Shown one piece after another: positions 53,562-63,487 of a stretch of 64,000 bases of DNA. The DNA is from Bernardetia sp. MNP-M8 (GTDB lineage: Bacteria > Bacteroidota > Bacteroidia > Cytophagales > Bernardetiaceae), in contig NZ_CP147012.1 in the NCBI RefSeq assembly GCF_037126285.1, positions 1,240,001-1,304,000 of the forward strand, given 5' to 3'. The notes beneath the pieces were generated by a model. It did not search any database. It was not told where the DNA came from and saw only the letters and a program-made list of their open reading frames with translations. The translations under genes were made by a program, and so were the position numbers. The first letter of the stretch is position 1, and each line of letters opens with the position of its first letter.

Positions 53562-54404
53562 ATGATAGCTAACAAACCTATTCAACATTCCATTTCACTT
53601 ATTCATTTTACAATAGGGGTATTTTGTTTGAGTATTTTTGTATTATATCTATCAAATGAAGCAAAGTGGTCTTTGTATTCATTGATTAGAAAAAAAGAGT
53701 CTTTTTTTGTGATTTTGCTTGGAGTTATTAGTTTATTTTCATTTTTTGGAGCATTGAGCTGGCTAACTACCTCATCAAAAACTTCTAAGAACATTTCTTA
53801 CCTTCTCTCTTTTTTTTTCTTGATAGAATATATCGCTATTCTTTTTATATCCTCTACTTCAAGAGAATTTGTCATTGCATTAACTCCAACTGTCACTCCT
53901 GCTGTTTTTTTATTTCTGTTAGCTTTCTCAAAAATCAGTCAATTTCAAGAAAATAAAATTGAGTACGCTGAATATAATGACTATTTAGATGCCGATTTTT
54001 TAGTTGATAAAGAAGAAGATACTACTACTACCTTTTGGAAACCTAATCGTATTGTTTCTCTTACTTCTTTTATACTTGCCATTTTGTTATTTCCTTTACT
54101 AATGTCTGCTGGCGCACCTACTTGGACAATTGCCATTCCTAGTACATTTCTAGTTCTTTGTGTAGTGCTTTGGTTATTTCCAAAAATAGGCAGTTGGGTT
54201 TCTGCCATATTAGGTATATTAATGGGTATTGGTTTAATAGGCTTATTTATGTTTTTAATATTTAATAAGCCTTTTAATGGTGAAAAAGACAAAATGTATA
54301 TACTTGGTTTTATATTTCTATTAGTATTGAGTGTTACGTCCTTGGGTTGGGGATTAGCTATGTTTCTTTTGAGTAAAGAAGCACAACGAGAATGGAAAAG
54401 GTAA
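53562..54404 (+). CDS. Multi-pass membrane protein of unknown function
   Basis: A 280-residue protein with about eight hydrophobic helices: four in the first 130 residues and four after an acidic loop (YAEYNDYLDADFLVDKEEDT, about 136-155). The loop is probably cytoplasmic or periplasmic and splits the protein into two halves. No conserved motif is recognised. It is transcribed toward ahcY, which is convergent, with a hairpin between the two. Confidence 0.6.
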   Translation: MIANKPIQHSISLIHFTIGVFCLSIFVLYLSNEAKWSLYSLIRKKESFFVILLGVISLFSFFGALSWLTTSSKTSKNISYLLSFFFLIEYIAILFISSTSREFVIALTPTVTPAVFLFLLAFSKISQFQENKIEYAEYNDYLDADFLVDKEEDTTTTFWKPNRIVSLTSFILAILLFPLLMSAGAPTWTIAIPSTFLVLCVVLWLFPKIGSWVSAILGILMGIGLIGLFMFLIFNKPFNGEKDKMYILGFIFLLVLSVTSLGWGLAMFLLSKEAQREWKR

Positions 54405-54410
54405 AACAAA

Positions 54411-54443
54411 AAAACCACTAACAAATGAATGCTAGTGGCTTTT
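54411..54443. terminator. Hairpin between convergent genes
   Basis: Arms AAAACCACTA (54411-54420) and TAGTGGCTTT (54433-54442) pair with one mismatch. They are flanked by A and T runs, so it can terminate both the membrane-protein gene and ahcY. Confidence 0.6.
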
Positions 54444-54497
54444 ATATAAGTAAAAATTTTCAGCCATTACTAATTAATCACTAAAAATTTATTACTA

Positions 54498-55820
54498 TTA
54501 ATAACGGTAATATGTTGGCTTATAAGGACCTTCTGGAGTTACGCCAATATATTCAGCTTGCTCTTGAGAAAGTTCTTCTAATTCAATGCTTAATTTAGAA
54601 AGGTGCAAACGAGCAACTTTTTCGTCTAAGTGCATAGGAAGTGTATAAACTTCATTTTTATAAGCATCACGATTAGTATATAATTCTAATTGAGCCAATA
54701 CTTGGTTTGTGAATGAGCTAGACATTACAAAAGAAGGGTGTCCTGTTGCACAACCTAAGTTTACCAAACGTCCTTCTGCCAAAACAAGAACTTGCTTGTC
54801 ATTTTCTAAAGTATACAAATCCACTTGAGGTTTGATTTCTACTTTAGATTTTCCGTAAGTTCCGTTAAGCCATGCCATATCGATTTCGTTGTCGAAGTGT
54901 CCGATATTACAAACGATAGCTTTATCTTTCATGTTTAAGAAATGCTCGCTAGTCAAGATGTCTTTATTACCTGTTGCAGTAACGATAATATCAGCTTCTT
55001 TAACAGCATTTATCATTTTCTTAACTTCAAAACCGTCCATTGCAGCTTGAAGCGCACAAATTGGATCAACTTCAGTAACGATAACTCTTGCACCAGCACC
55101 ACGAAGAGAAGCAGCAGAACCTTTTCCTACATCGCCATAACCACCTACAACAGCTACTTTACCAGCCATCATAACGTCAGTAGCACGACGAATCGCATCT
55201 ACACAAGACTCACGACAACCATATTTGTTATCAAATTTAGATTTTGTAACTGAGTCATTTACGTTGATACAAGGCAATGGCAAAGTTCCTTTACGCATAC
55301 GCTCATACAAACGGTGAACACCAGTTGTAGTTTCTTCAGAGATACCACCAATACCAGCAACTAATTCAGGATAACGATCCAAAACCATGTTAGTAAGGTC
55401 GCCACCGTCGTCAAGAATCATGTTTAATGGCTTACGATTTTCGCCTTCTCCAAAGAAAAGAGTTTGTTCGATACACCAGTCAAATTCTTCCTCATTCATA
55501 CCTTTCCAAGCAAACACAGGAACACCTGTTGCAGCGATAGCAGCAGCAGCTTGATCTTGTGTTGAAAAGATATTACAAGAAGACCACGTAACTTCTGCAC
55601 CAAGTGCAGTAAGCGTTTCTATCAAGACAGCAGTTTGGATTGTCATGTGAAGACAACCAGCAATGCGTGCGCCTTTAAGTGGCTGAGAATCTCCGTACTC
55701 TTCACGAAGAGCCATAAGTCCAGGCATTTCTGCTTCTGCTAATTGCATTTCACGACGACCCCATTCTGCAAGAGTGATGTCTTTTACTTTATAACGAGTG
55801 GCTTTTGTTGTTTCGACCAT
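54498..55820 (-). CDS. ahcY: S-adenosylhomocysteine hydrolase
   Basis: Hydrolyses S-adenosylhomocysteine to adenosine and homocysteine, relieving product inhibition of methyltransferases. The 440 residues include [20 protein letters not shown], the substrate segment [16 protein letters not shown], the NAD-binding [33 protein letters not shown] and the C-terminal [13 protein letters not shown], where the Lys and Tyr contact NAD of the neighbouring subunit. Everything needed for the tetramer is present. It lies between convergent and divergent genes with a 396-base upstream region. No recognisable SAH riboswitch was found there. Confidence 0.97.
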   Translation of the reverse strand: MVETTKATRYKVKDITLAEWGRREMQLAEAEMPGLMALREEYGDSQPLKGARIAGCLHMTIQTAVLIETLTALGAEVTWSSCNIFSTQDQAAAAIAATGVPVFAWKGMNEEEFDWCIEQTLFFGEGENRKPLNMILDDGGDLTNMVLDRYPELVAGIGGISEETTTGVHRLYERMRKGTLPLPCINVNDSVTKSKFDNKYGCRESCVDAIRRATDVMMAGKVAVVGGYGDVGKGSAASLRGAGARVIVTEVDPICALQAAMDGFEVKKMINAVKEADIIVTATGNKDILTSEHFLNMKDKAIVCNIGHFDNEIDMAWLNGTYGKSKVEIKPQVDLYTLENDKQVLVLAEGRLVNLGCATGHPSFVMSSSFTNQVLAQLELYTNRDAYKNEVYTLPMHLDEKVARLHLSKLSIELEELSQEQAEYIGVTPEGPYKPTYYRY

Positions 55821-56216
55821 TTGGTTTTAACTAGTTTATTTTAAAAATTATAATTTAACTCAGCTTATTAGCCTAAGTTTATATTCTTGTTTATCAATCA
55901 GTTGTGGATAGTTTTTGTTTTGATAATTATTAAAAAAAACAGAATTTATTTTAAATGCTTAAAAAACATATCTATCTGTAAATGAGTGAGTTGCAAATTT
56001 CGTAAATACTTTTGACAATACAAAATTACACAGTAAAAAAATGTATTCCTAATTTAGCTTTTATACTATGTGTTCGTTGTTAGAGAAAAGTAAAAAGACT
56101 AATTATCACATAAATCTATAACTGTATATTTATTAGTTTTTGTGATTTGTATAATAATTTGTCTTATTGTAGTTCTTAAAATCACTTTACGCTATACACT
56201 ACTAATATTCACTATT
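55821..56216. other. 396-base intergenic region between ahcY and the TPR-CHAT gene
   Basis: Divergent region, A+T-rich. I see no ORF with coding character and no riboswitch-like fold that I can support. The segment GTTAGAGAAAAGT (around 56081) recurs in the spacer near 61170, upstream of nothing obvious there, so its significance is doubtful. Confidence 0.4.
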
Positions 56217-58922
56217 ATGAAATTTACTTTATTCACTATTATTTTTTCGTCTTTTATTTGTTTTTCTTATGGACAAAATTTAGATAAACTAAGTTATCAA
56301 GAATTAGATAGTATTGGTTTAGATTTATTAGAAGATGAAAACTATAAAAAAGCTGAAAAATATTTTCAAGCCTCACTTTTAAAGATTGAAAATGAATTTG
56401 GTAAACAAGATACACTCTATTCTAATGTTCAAATCCATTTAGCATACTTATATATGGAAGAGTTACGCTACCCAGAGGCTAAATCAATTTTAGAAGAAGC
56501 TAAAAACATCAATAAAAATGTAGTTGGAACAAATCACTACAATTATGCTCGTTCTTGTTATTATTTAGCCAATTTTTACTTAGTAAATGCAAATTATGTC
56601 AAAGCTGAAAACCTTTTTACGGAAACAAGAACGATTTATGAACAGTTAGGAGAAAAAGAGAATGAATTTTATTTTCGTGTTTTAAGAGGACTTGCAGACA
56701 TATATTACGAACAATCTTTATACAAAAAATCAGAACCCATTTACCTAGAGTTACAATCGCTTATTGAGAAGAAATTAGGTAAAAATGATTTGTGGTATGG
56801 CATAATATCTGAAGATTTGGCAAATCTTTACTCAGACCAAGGAGAATTTGAGAAATCTGAAGAATTATATTTTAAGGCAATGGAAATTTATGAAAAAAAG
56901 TTTGGACAGCAAGATGAAGGATATTCTTCTATTTGCAATAACTTAGGTAATTTATATTCAGACCAAAAAATGTATGAAAAAGCAGAACTTTATTATAAAA
57001 AAGCTATCAAAATAGATAAAAAAATTTTCAGCAAAAATGACCCTATATTTGCTGATGATATAAATAATATAGCTGACTTATATACAATGCAAGGCAAATA
57101 CAAAAAAGCTGAAAAATTTCATAAACAAGCTCTTTCTATCTATCAACAAGCTCTTGGAAAAGATCATCCAGATTATGCCCTTTCTTGTTTCAATTTAGCA
57201 AACCTTTACAAGGTTCAACAATACTATCAAACAGCTGATAGTTTTTATAAAGAAGCAATAAGAAACAAGAAAAAACAAATTAACATGTTATTTCCCACAC
57301 TTTCAGAAGAAGAGAAAAACTTATATTATAACGATATAGTGTTTGTATTTGAGGACTTTACAGATTATGCAGTCTCTTATTATCCTCAAAATAAAAAAAT
57401 GAGTGGGCAACTTTTCGATGAAATACTCTTTACAAAAGGAATTATATTTTCTTCTACTCAAAAAATGAAAAAGCAGATTTTGAATAGTAATGACCAACAA
57501 CTCATCAAACAATATGAAAATTGGAAAAAGAAAAAAGAAAATTATATCAGTCTTCTACAAACTCCAATAGAAGAGCGAGACAATAGTGTAGATATGCAAA
57601 AAATAGCTTTTGATATCAACGAACTAGAACGAGAAATTTCCAAAAAATCGGCTTCATTTAAACAAAATACCACAAAAAAAGAATACAAATGGCAACAAGT
57701 CAGAGAAAGTATTACTGATAAAGAAGCTGCCATCGAAATGCTTCATTTGATAAAATACGATAGGGAAGGAAACGAAATAGATACAGTATACGTGGCACTT
57801 ATTGTGACAAAAGAAACACAAGAAAATCCAGAACTTCTAGTTTTGGAGAATGGACAAGAACTAGAAAACGGAGCTTTATTTTTTTATCAAAACAATATTG
57901 ATTTTCAATTAGAAAATAAGGAATCATACAATCAATATTGGAAACCAATTCAAGATAAATTAGATAGTCTATCAGAAGAAGGATACTCAAAAATCTATTT
58001 TTCGCCTGATGGTGTCTATCACAAAGTGAATATAAATACACTTTTAAACCCCAAAACAGACAAATATCTGTTAGAAGAACAAAGTATTCAACTCATTACT
58101 AGCAGTAGAGATTTGATAGAGCGCAAAGAAAAAGGAGAACAAAGTACAGATTTGAGCAAAAATTTTGCAGACTACAAAACTTATTTATTGGGTTATCCTT
58201 CTTATAATCTGAATGGCAAAGACACTCTAAAAGTAAATGGTGAAGACAGAAGTCTGAATGGTTTACAACGTGTTGTGGGACAGCAAACGGTTGTTCCAGT
58301 ATTAGAAGGTACAAAAGTAGAAACCAATGAAATCAATGATTTATTTTATAAAAAGAATGTAAAAACAATATTACTACAAAACAAAGAAGCCACAGAAGAA
58401 AATATAAAAGACCTCCAAAATCCTACTATTTTACACTTTGCAACACATGGTTTTTTCATCAATGAAATTCCAAAGAGCAAAGTAACCACAATGCAAGAAG
58501 CAGAAGATAGAAATTTATTAGAAAATCCATTTCTTAGAAGTGGTCTTTTACTTGCAGGTTGCCAAAATCCACAAACAGGACAAGAAGATGGAATTCTATC
58601 AGCCGAAGAAGCCATGAACCTCAATCTTGATGAAACTGAATTAGTCGTTTTATCAGCTTGTGAAACAGGTCTAGGAGATATTCATAATGGAGAAGGTGTT
58701 TATGGACTTCAACGAGCATTTCGACAAGCAGGAGCAAAAACACTTATTATGTCGCTTTGGAAAGTCAGCGATGAAGCTACACAGCTTTTGATGGTTACTT
58801 TTTATGATAATCTATTAAGTGGAAAATCAAAACGAGAAGCCTTCAAAATTGCTCAACTAAAACTCAAATCAACATATTCTGAACCGTATTATTGGGAAGC
58901 TTTTGTGATGGTGGGGGAGTAA
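56217..58922 (+). CDS. Exported TPR protein with CHAT (caspase-like) protease domain
   Basis: From the ATG at 56217 the product is 901 residues. A signal peptide (FTLFTIIFSSFICFSYG) precedes about eight TPR units (for example SKNDPIFADDINNIADLYTM) to about residue 360. A coiled linker follows (about 390-500). The CHAT domain ends the protein: HFATHGFF has His744 and VLSACETGLGDIHNGEGV has Cys815, the usual His-Cys dyad, followed by FRQAGAKTLIMSLWKV. CHAT domains are separase/caspase-like peptidases, often activated through partner repeats. Here the signal peptide implies a periplasmic or exported location. The frame runs to 56142, but residues before the signal are non-conserved in look. Confidence 0.88.
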   Translation: MKFTLFTIIFSSFICFSYGQNLDKLSYQELDSIGLDLLEDENYKKAEKYFQASLLKIENEFGKQDTLYSNVQIHLAYLYMEELRYPEAKSILEEAKNINKNVVGTNHYNYARSCYYLANFYLVNANYVKAENLFTETRTIYEQLGEKENEFYFRVLRGLADIYYEQSLYKKSEPIYLELQSLIEKKLGKNDLWYGIISEDLANLYSDQGEFEKSEELYFKAMEIYEKKFGQQDEGYSSICNNLGNLYSDQKMYEKAELYYKKAIKIDKKIFSKNDPIFADDINNIADLYTMQGKYKKAEKFHKQALSIYQQALGKDHPDYALSCFNLANLYKVQQYYQTADSFYKEAIRNKKKQINMLFPTLSEEEKNLYYNDIVFVFEDFTDYAVSYYPQNKKMSGQLFDEILFTKGIIFSSTQKMKKQILNSNDQQLIKQYENWKKKKENYISLLQTPIEERDNSVDMQKIAFDINELEREISKKSASFKQNTTKKEYKWQQVRESITDKEAAIEMLHLIKYDREGNEIDTVYVALIVTKETQENPELLVLENGQELENGALFFYQNNIDFQLENKESYNQYWKPIQDKLDSLSEEGYSKIYFSPDGVYHKVNINTLLNPKTDKYLLEEQSIQLITSSRDLIERKEKGEQSTDLSKNFADYKTYLLGYPSYNLNGKDTLKVNGEDRSLNGLQRVVGQQTVVPVLEGTKVETNEINDLFYKKNVKTILLQNKEATEENIKDLQNPTILHFATHGFFINEIPKSKVTTMQEAEDRNLLENPFLRSGLLLAGCQNPQTGQEDGILSAEEAMNLNLDETELVVLSACETGLGDIHNGEGVYGLQRAFRQAGAKTLIMSLWKVSDEATQLLMVTFYDNLLSGKSKREAFKIAQLKLKSTYSEPYYWEAFVMVGE

Positions 58923-58949
58923 CAACAATTTTATTTTTAAAACCTAAAA

Positions 58950-58992
58950 AAGCCTTATAAAATTTCTATAAAAGAAACTTTATAAGGCTTTA
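58950..58992. terminator. Bidirectional intrinsic terminator
   Basis: A perfect 13-bp inverted repeat (AAAGCCTTATAAA with its complement at 58980-58992) around a 17-base loop, between the convergent TPR-CHAT and acyl-CoA dehydrogenase genes. Confidence 0.8.
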
Positions 58993-59083
58993 AATTTATT
59001 TATCAAAAATATAGAACTTCAAATTTATGTAGTTTATAGTAATTAGCTACCTTTCAACTCATAATTTTTGATTTTTAATCAAA

Positions 59084-60907
59084 TTATGACCAAAGTTTAT
59101 AAGCATAATCATTTTTCTCAATCATAAAATCAGCAATTTCATGACGAAGTTCACGCTGATTGATTGGTTCGTGCTTAGTGAAACGTTTTAAGCCCATCAA
59201 AAGAACACGCATTTCATCACCTTTTACAAAGCAAGAGATTGCTTCACGTCCTTTTTCTTCTAATTTATTTACTGCTAATTGAAGGTAAAGAGTCGCTAAT
59301 TTTGCTTTAATTCCATCAACGCTTTCTCCATGATGACGAACTAATTTCTCAGCACGAAGAATAGCAGCCTCTGCTGCATATACTTCAATAATCATATCAG
59401 CAACTGCCATAAGCAAGATTTGCTCATCATTAAGTTTTGCACCAAATGTTTGAGCAGCTTTTCCTGCTACCATCAAAACAGCTTTTTTCATGCGAGCGAT
59501 AAGCTCTTTTTCTGATGCAAAAGGCTGAGTACGGTCAATATTTGCAGGAGCTGGCATTTGAAGAAGTTCTTTTCCTACTGCCATTGCATGAGAAAAAACA
59601 TCTAAATCACCTTTTGCAGCACGTTTCATAATCATACCTACCAAAAGCATACGATTGATTTCATTTGTACCTTCATAGATACGTGCAATACGTGCATCAC
59701 GATATGCACGAGCCATTGGAGCATCTTCTGAGAAGCCCATTCCTCCATAAATCTGAACGCCTTCGTCTACTACATAATCAAGTGTTTCAGAACCATGAAC
59801 TTTAGCAATTGCACATTCAATAGCAAATTCTTCTACACCTTTAAGTTTAGATTCAGCTACATCCATACCTGATTTACGTAGGTAGGTAATACGATCATCA
59901 ATATCTTGACCTGCTGTATAACATAATGATTCAGTCGCATAATTACGAGCTGTCATTTCTGCTAATTTATACTTAATAGCTCCAAAAGAAGAAATAGGAG
60001 TATTAAATTGCTTGCGCTCATTAGAATAACGAACTGAATGACGGATTACTTGACGACAACCATTAAGAACACCAGCACCCAATTTGATACGACCAATATT
60101 CAAAATATTTACAGCAATTTTGAAACCGTTGCCACGCTCAGAAAGCATATTTTCAACAGGAACAACTGTGTCATTAAAGAATACTTGACGAGTAGAAGAA
60201 CCTTTGATACCTAATTTTTGCTCTTCTTCGTTCATTGTAATTCCACCAAAAGCACTCTCAACAATAAATGCAGAAAGGTTTTTGTCGTCTTCGATACGAG
60301 CAAAAACAATCATTACATCTGCAAAACCTGCATTTGTAATCCACATTTTTTGTCCTGTAATAGAATATGATTTTCCATCTGCTGACAAAACAGCTTTAGT
60401 TTTTCCAGAGTTTGCATCCGAACCTGCATCAGGCTCAGTCAAACAATAAGATGCTTTCCACTCGCCACTAGCAAGTTTAGGAATATATTTTTTCTTCTGT
60501 TCTTCATTACCATAATACAAAATTGGAAGTGTTCCAATTCCTGTATGCGCTCCGTAAGCTGTTGAGAATGAACCTGCTGAACCTACAACATCGGCAATAA
60601 GCATTGTTGTATTAAAGTCCATTCCAAGTCCTCCCAAAGATTCTGGAACACCAATTCCTAAAAGACCTAATTCTCCAGCTTTATCCAAAAGTGAAGGCAT
60701 AAGTTTTGGATCATTCATCTTATCAATTTTCTCTGCAATAGGAGTAATTTCCATATCAACAAAATCATCAGTGGCTTTCGCCATCATTTGTTGTTCTTCT
60801 GAAAACTCCTCAGGAATAAACATATCTTCTGCTGATGTTTCTTTAATCAAAAACTCACCACCTCTTAAGGCTTCTTTCAATGCTTCTTGTTCTGCTACGT
60901 TTGACAT
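59084..60907 (-). CDS. Acyl-CoA dehydrogenase (long form with C-terminal extension)
   Basis: FAD enzyme of beta-oxidation. The 607-residue length corresponds to the long FadE-like form, in which a helical domain follows the standard dehydrogenase core. Core features are MADVVGSAGSFSTAYGAHT-type helices, YCLTEPDAGSDANSGKT (flavin loop), KMWITNAGFADVMIVFA, YGGMGFSEDAPMARAYRD and RIYEGTNEINRMLL, which holds the catalytic Glu. The extension after about residue 430 (MAVADMIIEVYAAEAAILRA ...) is helical. There is no signal peptide. It stands alone, convergent with the TPR-CHAT gene. Acyl chain range cannot be read. Confidence 0.92.
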   Translation of the reverse strand: MSNVAEQEALKEALRGGEFLIKETSAEDMFIPEEFSEEQQMMAKATDDFVDMEITPIAEKIDKMNDPKLMPSLLDKAGELGLLGIGVPESLGGLGMDFNTTMLIADVVGSAGSFSTAYGAHTGIGTLPILYYGNEEQKKKYIPKLASGEWKASYCLTEPDAGSDANSGKTKAVLSADGKSYSITGQKMWITNAGFADVMIVFARIEDDKNLSAFIVESAFGGITMNEEEQKLGIKGSSTRQVFFNDTVVPVENMLSERGNGFKIAVNILNIGRIKLGAGVLNGCRQVIRHSVRYSNERKQFNTPISSFGAIKYKLAEMTARNYATESLCYTAGQDIDDRITYLRKSGMDVAESKLKGVEEFAIECAIAKVHGSETLDYVVDEGVQIYGGMGFSEDAPMARAYRDARIARIYEGTNEINRMLLVGMIMKRAAKGDLDVFSHAMAVGKELLQMPAPANIDRTQPFASEKELIARMKKAVLMVAGKAAQTFGAKLNDEQILLMAVADMIIEVYAAEAAILRAEKLVRHHGESVDGIKAKLATLYLQLAVNKLEEKGREAISCFVKGDEMRVLLMGLKRFTKHEPINQRELRHEIADFMIEKNDYAYKLWS

Positions 60908-61381
60908 ATATGTTTTTTGTTTGGGTAGTAAAAACTCCTCTATCTATTTAAGTGAACAGAATGAATTTTTAAAACAGTTTATAGTATATTATTTTTTTGA
61001 GTATGAATCTGCATACAGTCTTCGTAATTCTTTGTTGCTAATTTATCTTTCTTCAAACTGTGTGTGAGTTTGTTTGTAAATACAGAACAGAAGTCAATTA
61101 CTCTCCTTTTGTATGCTTGCATACCATTATCACAAATTTAGTAAAATAAACGTATGCACGACGAATAATGTTAGAGAAAAGTCGAAAAAAATCGACTTTT
61201 TTTTAAAATTTTATGAATTAATTTTGTCAAAGGCTTTTTTGAGCGAATAAAGTTTTCATTAAACTCTATTTTTTTGATAGAATGAAAGGATATTTAGAGA
61301 AATAAGGAAATGACTTTAGGTCAGTTATGTTACTCAATTATTTAATGAGAAAAACAGCAAACATATCACTCTATTTTACTT
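60908..61381. other. 474-base intergenic region
   Basis: Between the acyl-CoA dehydrogenase start and the DUF985 stop, both on the minus strand. It contains the GTCGA hairpin at 61177-61204. Otherwise A+T-rich with no ORF of credible length; part presumably carries the dehydrogenase promoter. Confidence 0.5.
61177..61204. terminator. Short GC-core hairpin with T run
   Basis: Arms AAAAGTCGA (61177-61185) and TCGACTTTT (61192-61200) with a 6-base A loop and an eight-T run on the plus strand (four T, then CTCT, on the minus strand). It lies 178 bases past the DUF985 stop; it may end that transcript, or an unannotated plus-strand one. Confidence 0.5.
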
Positions 61382-61891
61382 TTATTGACGTGTCAGTTCT
61401 TGAATCAATTCTTTGTGTTGTGGATATTGATTAGATAACTTATCTGCGTATGCTAACTCAAAGTCAGCAAAATCAAATCCTGGTGCAACTGTACAGCCCG
61501 ATAAAGTAAAACCATTTGGGTTCTGACAACGTGAAGCAAACCAAACACCAGCAGGAATAATGACTTGAGGAAATTGATTTTTTTCAATATCTATTCCTAA
61601 TACCTTTTCATGGAGATTTCCTACCTCATCAAAAAAGAAAATAGAAAGTGGGTCTCCATCATAAAAATGCCAAAGCTCATCAGAAGCTATGCGATGAAAA
61701 GCTGAAAATGTAGAACCAGTCAATAAAAAATATATAGCTGTACTGTATGAACAACTTCCAGTAAAACGTTCAGATAAAGAGTTTTTAGGAATAACTCCGT
61801 CAGCACGGTAATTTTCTGCATAAAAACCTCCTTCAGGATGAGACTGTAGATTTAATTTTTCAATCCAATATTCTTGATTGTGATGATTCAT
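61382..61891 (-). CDS. Cupin DUF985 family protein
   Basis: A 169-residue cupin of the DUF985 group. Conserved segments are LQSHPEGGFYAENYRADG, STAIYFLLTGSTFSAFHRI, DELWHFYDGDPLSIFFFDE and WFASRCQNPNGFTLSGCTVA. Histidines in the two cupin boxes (FHRI and ELWHFYDG) could bind a metal. The family function is not settled; a sugar- or metabolite-isomerase-type activity is sometimes assumed but not shown by sequence. The gene is alone between long spacers. Confidence 0.88.
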   Translation of the reverse strand: MNHHNQEYWIEKLNLQSHPEGGFYAENYRADGVIPKNSLSERFTGSCSYSTAIYFLLTGSTFSAFHRIASDELWHFYDGDPLSIFFFDEVGNLHEKVLGIDIEKNQFPQVIIPAGVWFASRCQNPNGFTLSGCTVAPGFDFADFELAYADKLSNQYPQHKELIQELTRQ

Positions 61892-62134
61892 TATTGACTT
61901 TTTTTGAGTAAAATTAGTATACGAACACTTATTTTTACTTTACAAATTCAATTTTTAAAGTCATTTTTCCAAATTATTTATTAAAAATAATTAAGATCAA
62001 CTTAGGATTAGAAATATTCTATGTCGTTGTTGAGCCACCCACAAAAAAAAATTCTTAAAACTTTATCTACCTTTTTTGTTATTTATTAACACCCTCTTCA
62101 TTTCTGATTCCCCTTTAAGCTAAAATAATATATT

Positions 62135-62557
62135 ATGAACGAATTTAAAACCGAAGATTACAATTTTTCGAATGATTATTTTTCTATTAATACAGATAAT
62201 TTTCCTTATGTGTATATAAAATTTGAAGCTAAACAACCTACAGAGGAAGAATTTGAAGAATATATTAAATATGCAGCCAAAATATTTTTACAAAATCAAC
62301 CTTATGTCATAATTTTGAATTTGTCCAAAACAGGATATTTGAAAACTAAATACAGAGTTCAGGTGGCTAATTGGTTTAAAGAACATCAAACTCACGTTTC
62401 TAAATTTTGTAAAGGAACAGCACACATTACCGATTCGGCAGTTCATAAATTTTTATTACAAGGCATATTTGCTATTCAAAAACCTCCTTACGAATATATT
62501 GTAGTAAAAGAAGAAGAAAAGGCGTATGAGTGGCTTAAAGAACAACTACAACAATAA
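62135..62557 (+). CDS. SpoIIAA/STAS-like small protein
   Basis: A 140-residue protein of the same small group as those at 9653-10096 and 53050-53469. Segments are FSINTDNFPYVYIKFEAKQ (strand pair), EEFEEYIKYAAKIFLQ (helix), PYVIILNLSKTGYLKTKYR (strand and loop), TAHITDSAVHKFLLQGIFAI and the ending YIVVKEEEKAYEWLKEQL. Binding or regulatory role is inferred from fold only. It converges on gldN with an 18-base gap. Confidence 0.7.
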   Translation: MNEFKTEDYNFSNDYFSINTDNFPYVYIKFEAKQPTEEEFEEYIKYAAKIFLQNQPYVIILNLSKTGYLKTKYRVQVANWFKEHQTHVSKFCKGTAHITDSAVHKFLLQGIFAIQKPPYEYIVVKEEEKAYEWLKEQLQQ

Positions 62558-62575
62558 ATACTTACTTACAATAGC

Positions 62576-63430
62576 TTAATAATCCCACAAAAAAGCCTCA
62601 AATTCAATCAATTTTTCGTGGTATTGCATAGATTTTATAATCGCTTCTCTTTGGGTATCATATTGGTCTTGAAAAGAATCATCTTTAAAATTGTCATACT
62701 TGACAATATAGCCATGAAAAAAACGAGAATCCATCAGTGTTTCTAAATTGGGAATATGTCCGTTACTTTTTGTTGTTTCGATGACTACATAATCTTCTTT
62801 GAGTGGACGATATAATTTTTCAATAATTTCTTTATATGAAAATGACACTACCTTTTGTGTAAATCTATTTTTGTTTTGTGGCAAAATAAGTGTAAAAGCA
62901 ATCACATCATGAACCATTCTTGAGTGCTGAATATCCAAAATATAATCTTCCTTAATTTCTAAAATAGAAAGCTCTGAAAAGTCAATTAGTTTTTGTGTTG
63001 AATCATTTTGAATAGAATTATCAGAATTGAATGCAAACTTAGCTGTTTCATTTTCAAAATTCTCTTCTATTTTCAAATTTTCTAAAAGCTCATTTTTTGA
63101 TAAAATAGTTTCTAACTTATCATTTGTATAAGCTGTAATTTTTCCTTCCAAAGCATTTCCTATCAAAAATTTAGAAAGCTCATGACCTGCATACCAAAGA
63201 GGTAAATTTGCTTTTTGATTAAAAGAAACTTGCAACCAAATTGATTTTTGGAAAGCAATATGTGATTTTGGAATTGGACGAAGCGAGAAAGGATTTATTT
63301 CATCTTGAATGATTTTTTCTGTTTTTGTTGTTTCTATATTATTTTCATTTGGGCGTAATGCGTTTTGAGCCAAACAAAAATTACTTGTAGCCAGTACAAG
63401 TAATAGAGTGTTAAAAAATAGCTTTTTCAT
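62576..63430 (-). CDS. gldN: GldN-like gliding/T9SS protein (copy 1)
   Basis: A 284-residue exported protein of the GldN/PorN family, a periplasmic part of the type IX secretion and gliding machinery that partners GldK, L and M. The signal peptide is KLFFNTLLLVLATSNFCLAQ. Conserved-looking parts are SHIAFQKSIWLQVSFNQKAN (position of the family's REE.W.. pattern), ILEIKEDYILDIQHSRMVHD, SYKEIIEKLYRPLKEDYVVI and the DSFQDQYDTQREAIIKSMQY ending. The SR/DKxRS-like element is present as QHSRMVHDV. It is preceded on the same strand by a second gldN-like gene with a palindrome in the gap. The rest of the gld operon is outside the window. Confidence 0.8.
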   Translation of the reverse strand: MKKLFFNTLLLVLATSNFCLAQNALRPNENNIETTKTEKIIQDEINPFSLRPIPKSHIAFQKSIWLQVSFNQKANLPLWYAGHELSKFLIGNALEGKITAYTNDKLETILSKNELLENLKIEENFENETAKFAFNSDNSIQNDSTQKLIDFSELSILEIKEDYILDIQHSRMVHDVIAFTLILPQNKNRFTQKVVSFSYKEIIEKLYRPLKEDYVVIETTKSNGHIPNLETLMDSRFFHGYIVKYDNFKDDSFQDQYDTQREAIIKSMQYHEKLIEFEAFLWDY

Positions 63431-63448
63431 AATTGGTTGTTTTTTAAT

Positions 63449-63472
63449 AAAACAGGGTTTTAACCCTGTTTT
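63449..63472. terminator. Palindrome between the two gldN-like genes
   Basis: A perfect 11-bp inverted repeat, AAAACAGGGTT-TT-AACCCTGTTTT, in the 57-base gap between two minus-strand genes. Its GC core and flanking T residues make it a possible partial terminator or RNA-stability element that sets the ratio of the two products. Confidence 0.6.
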
Positions 63473-63487
63473 GATAATGCGTATAAT

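Noticed and set aside
55821-56216. SAH riboswitch upstream of ahcY
   Set aside because: No recognisable conserved core or matching stems could be supported in the A+T-rich leader.
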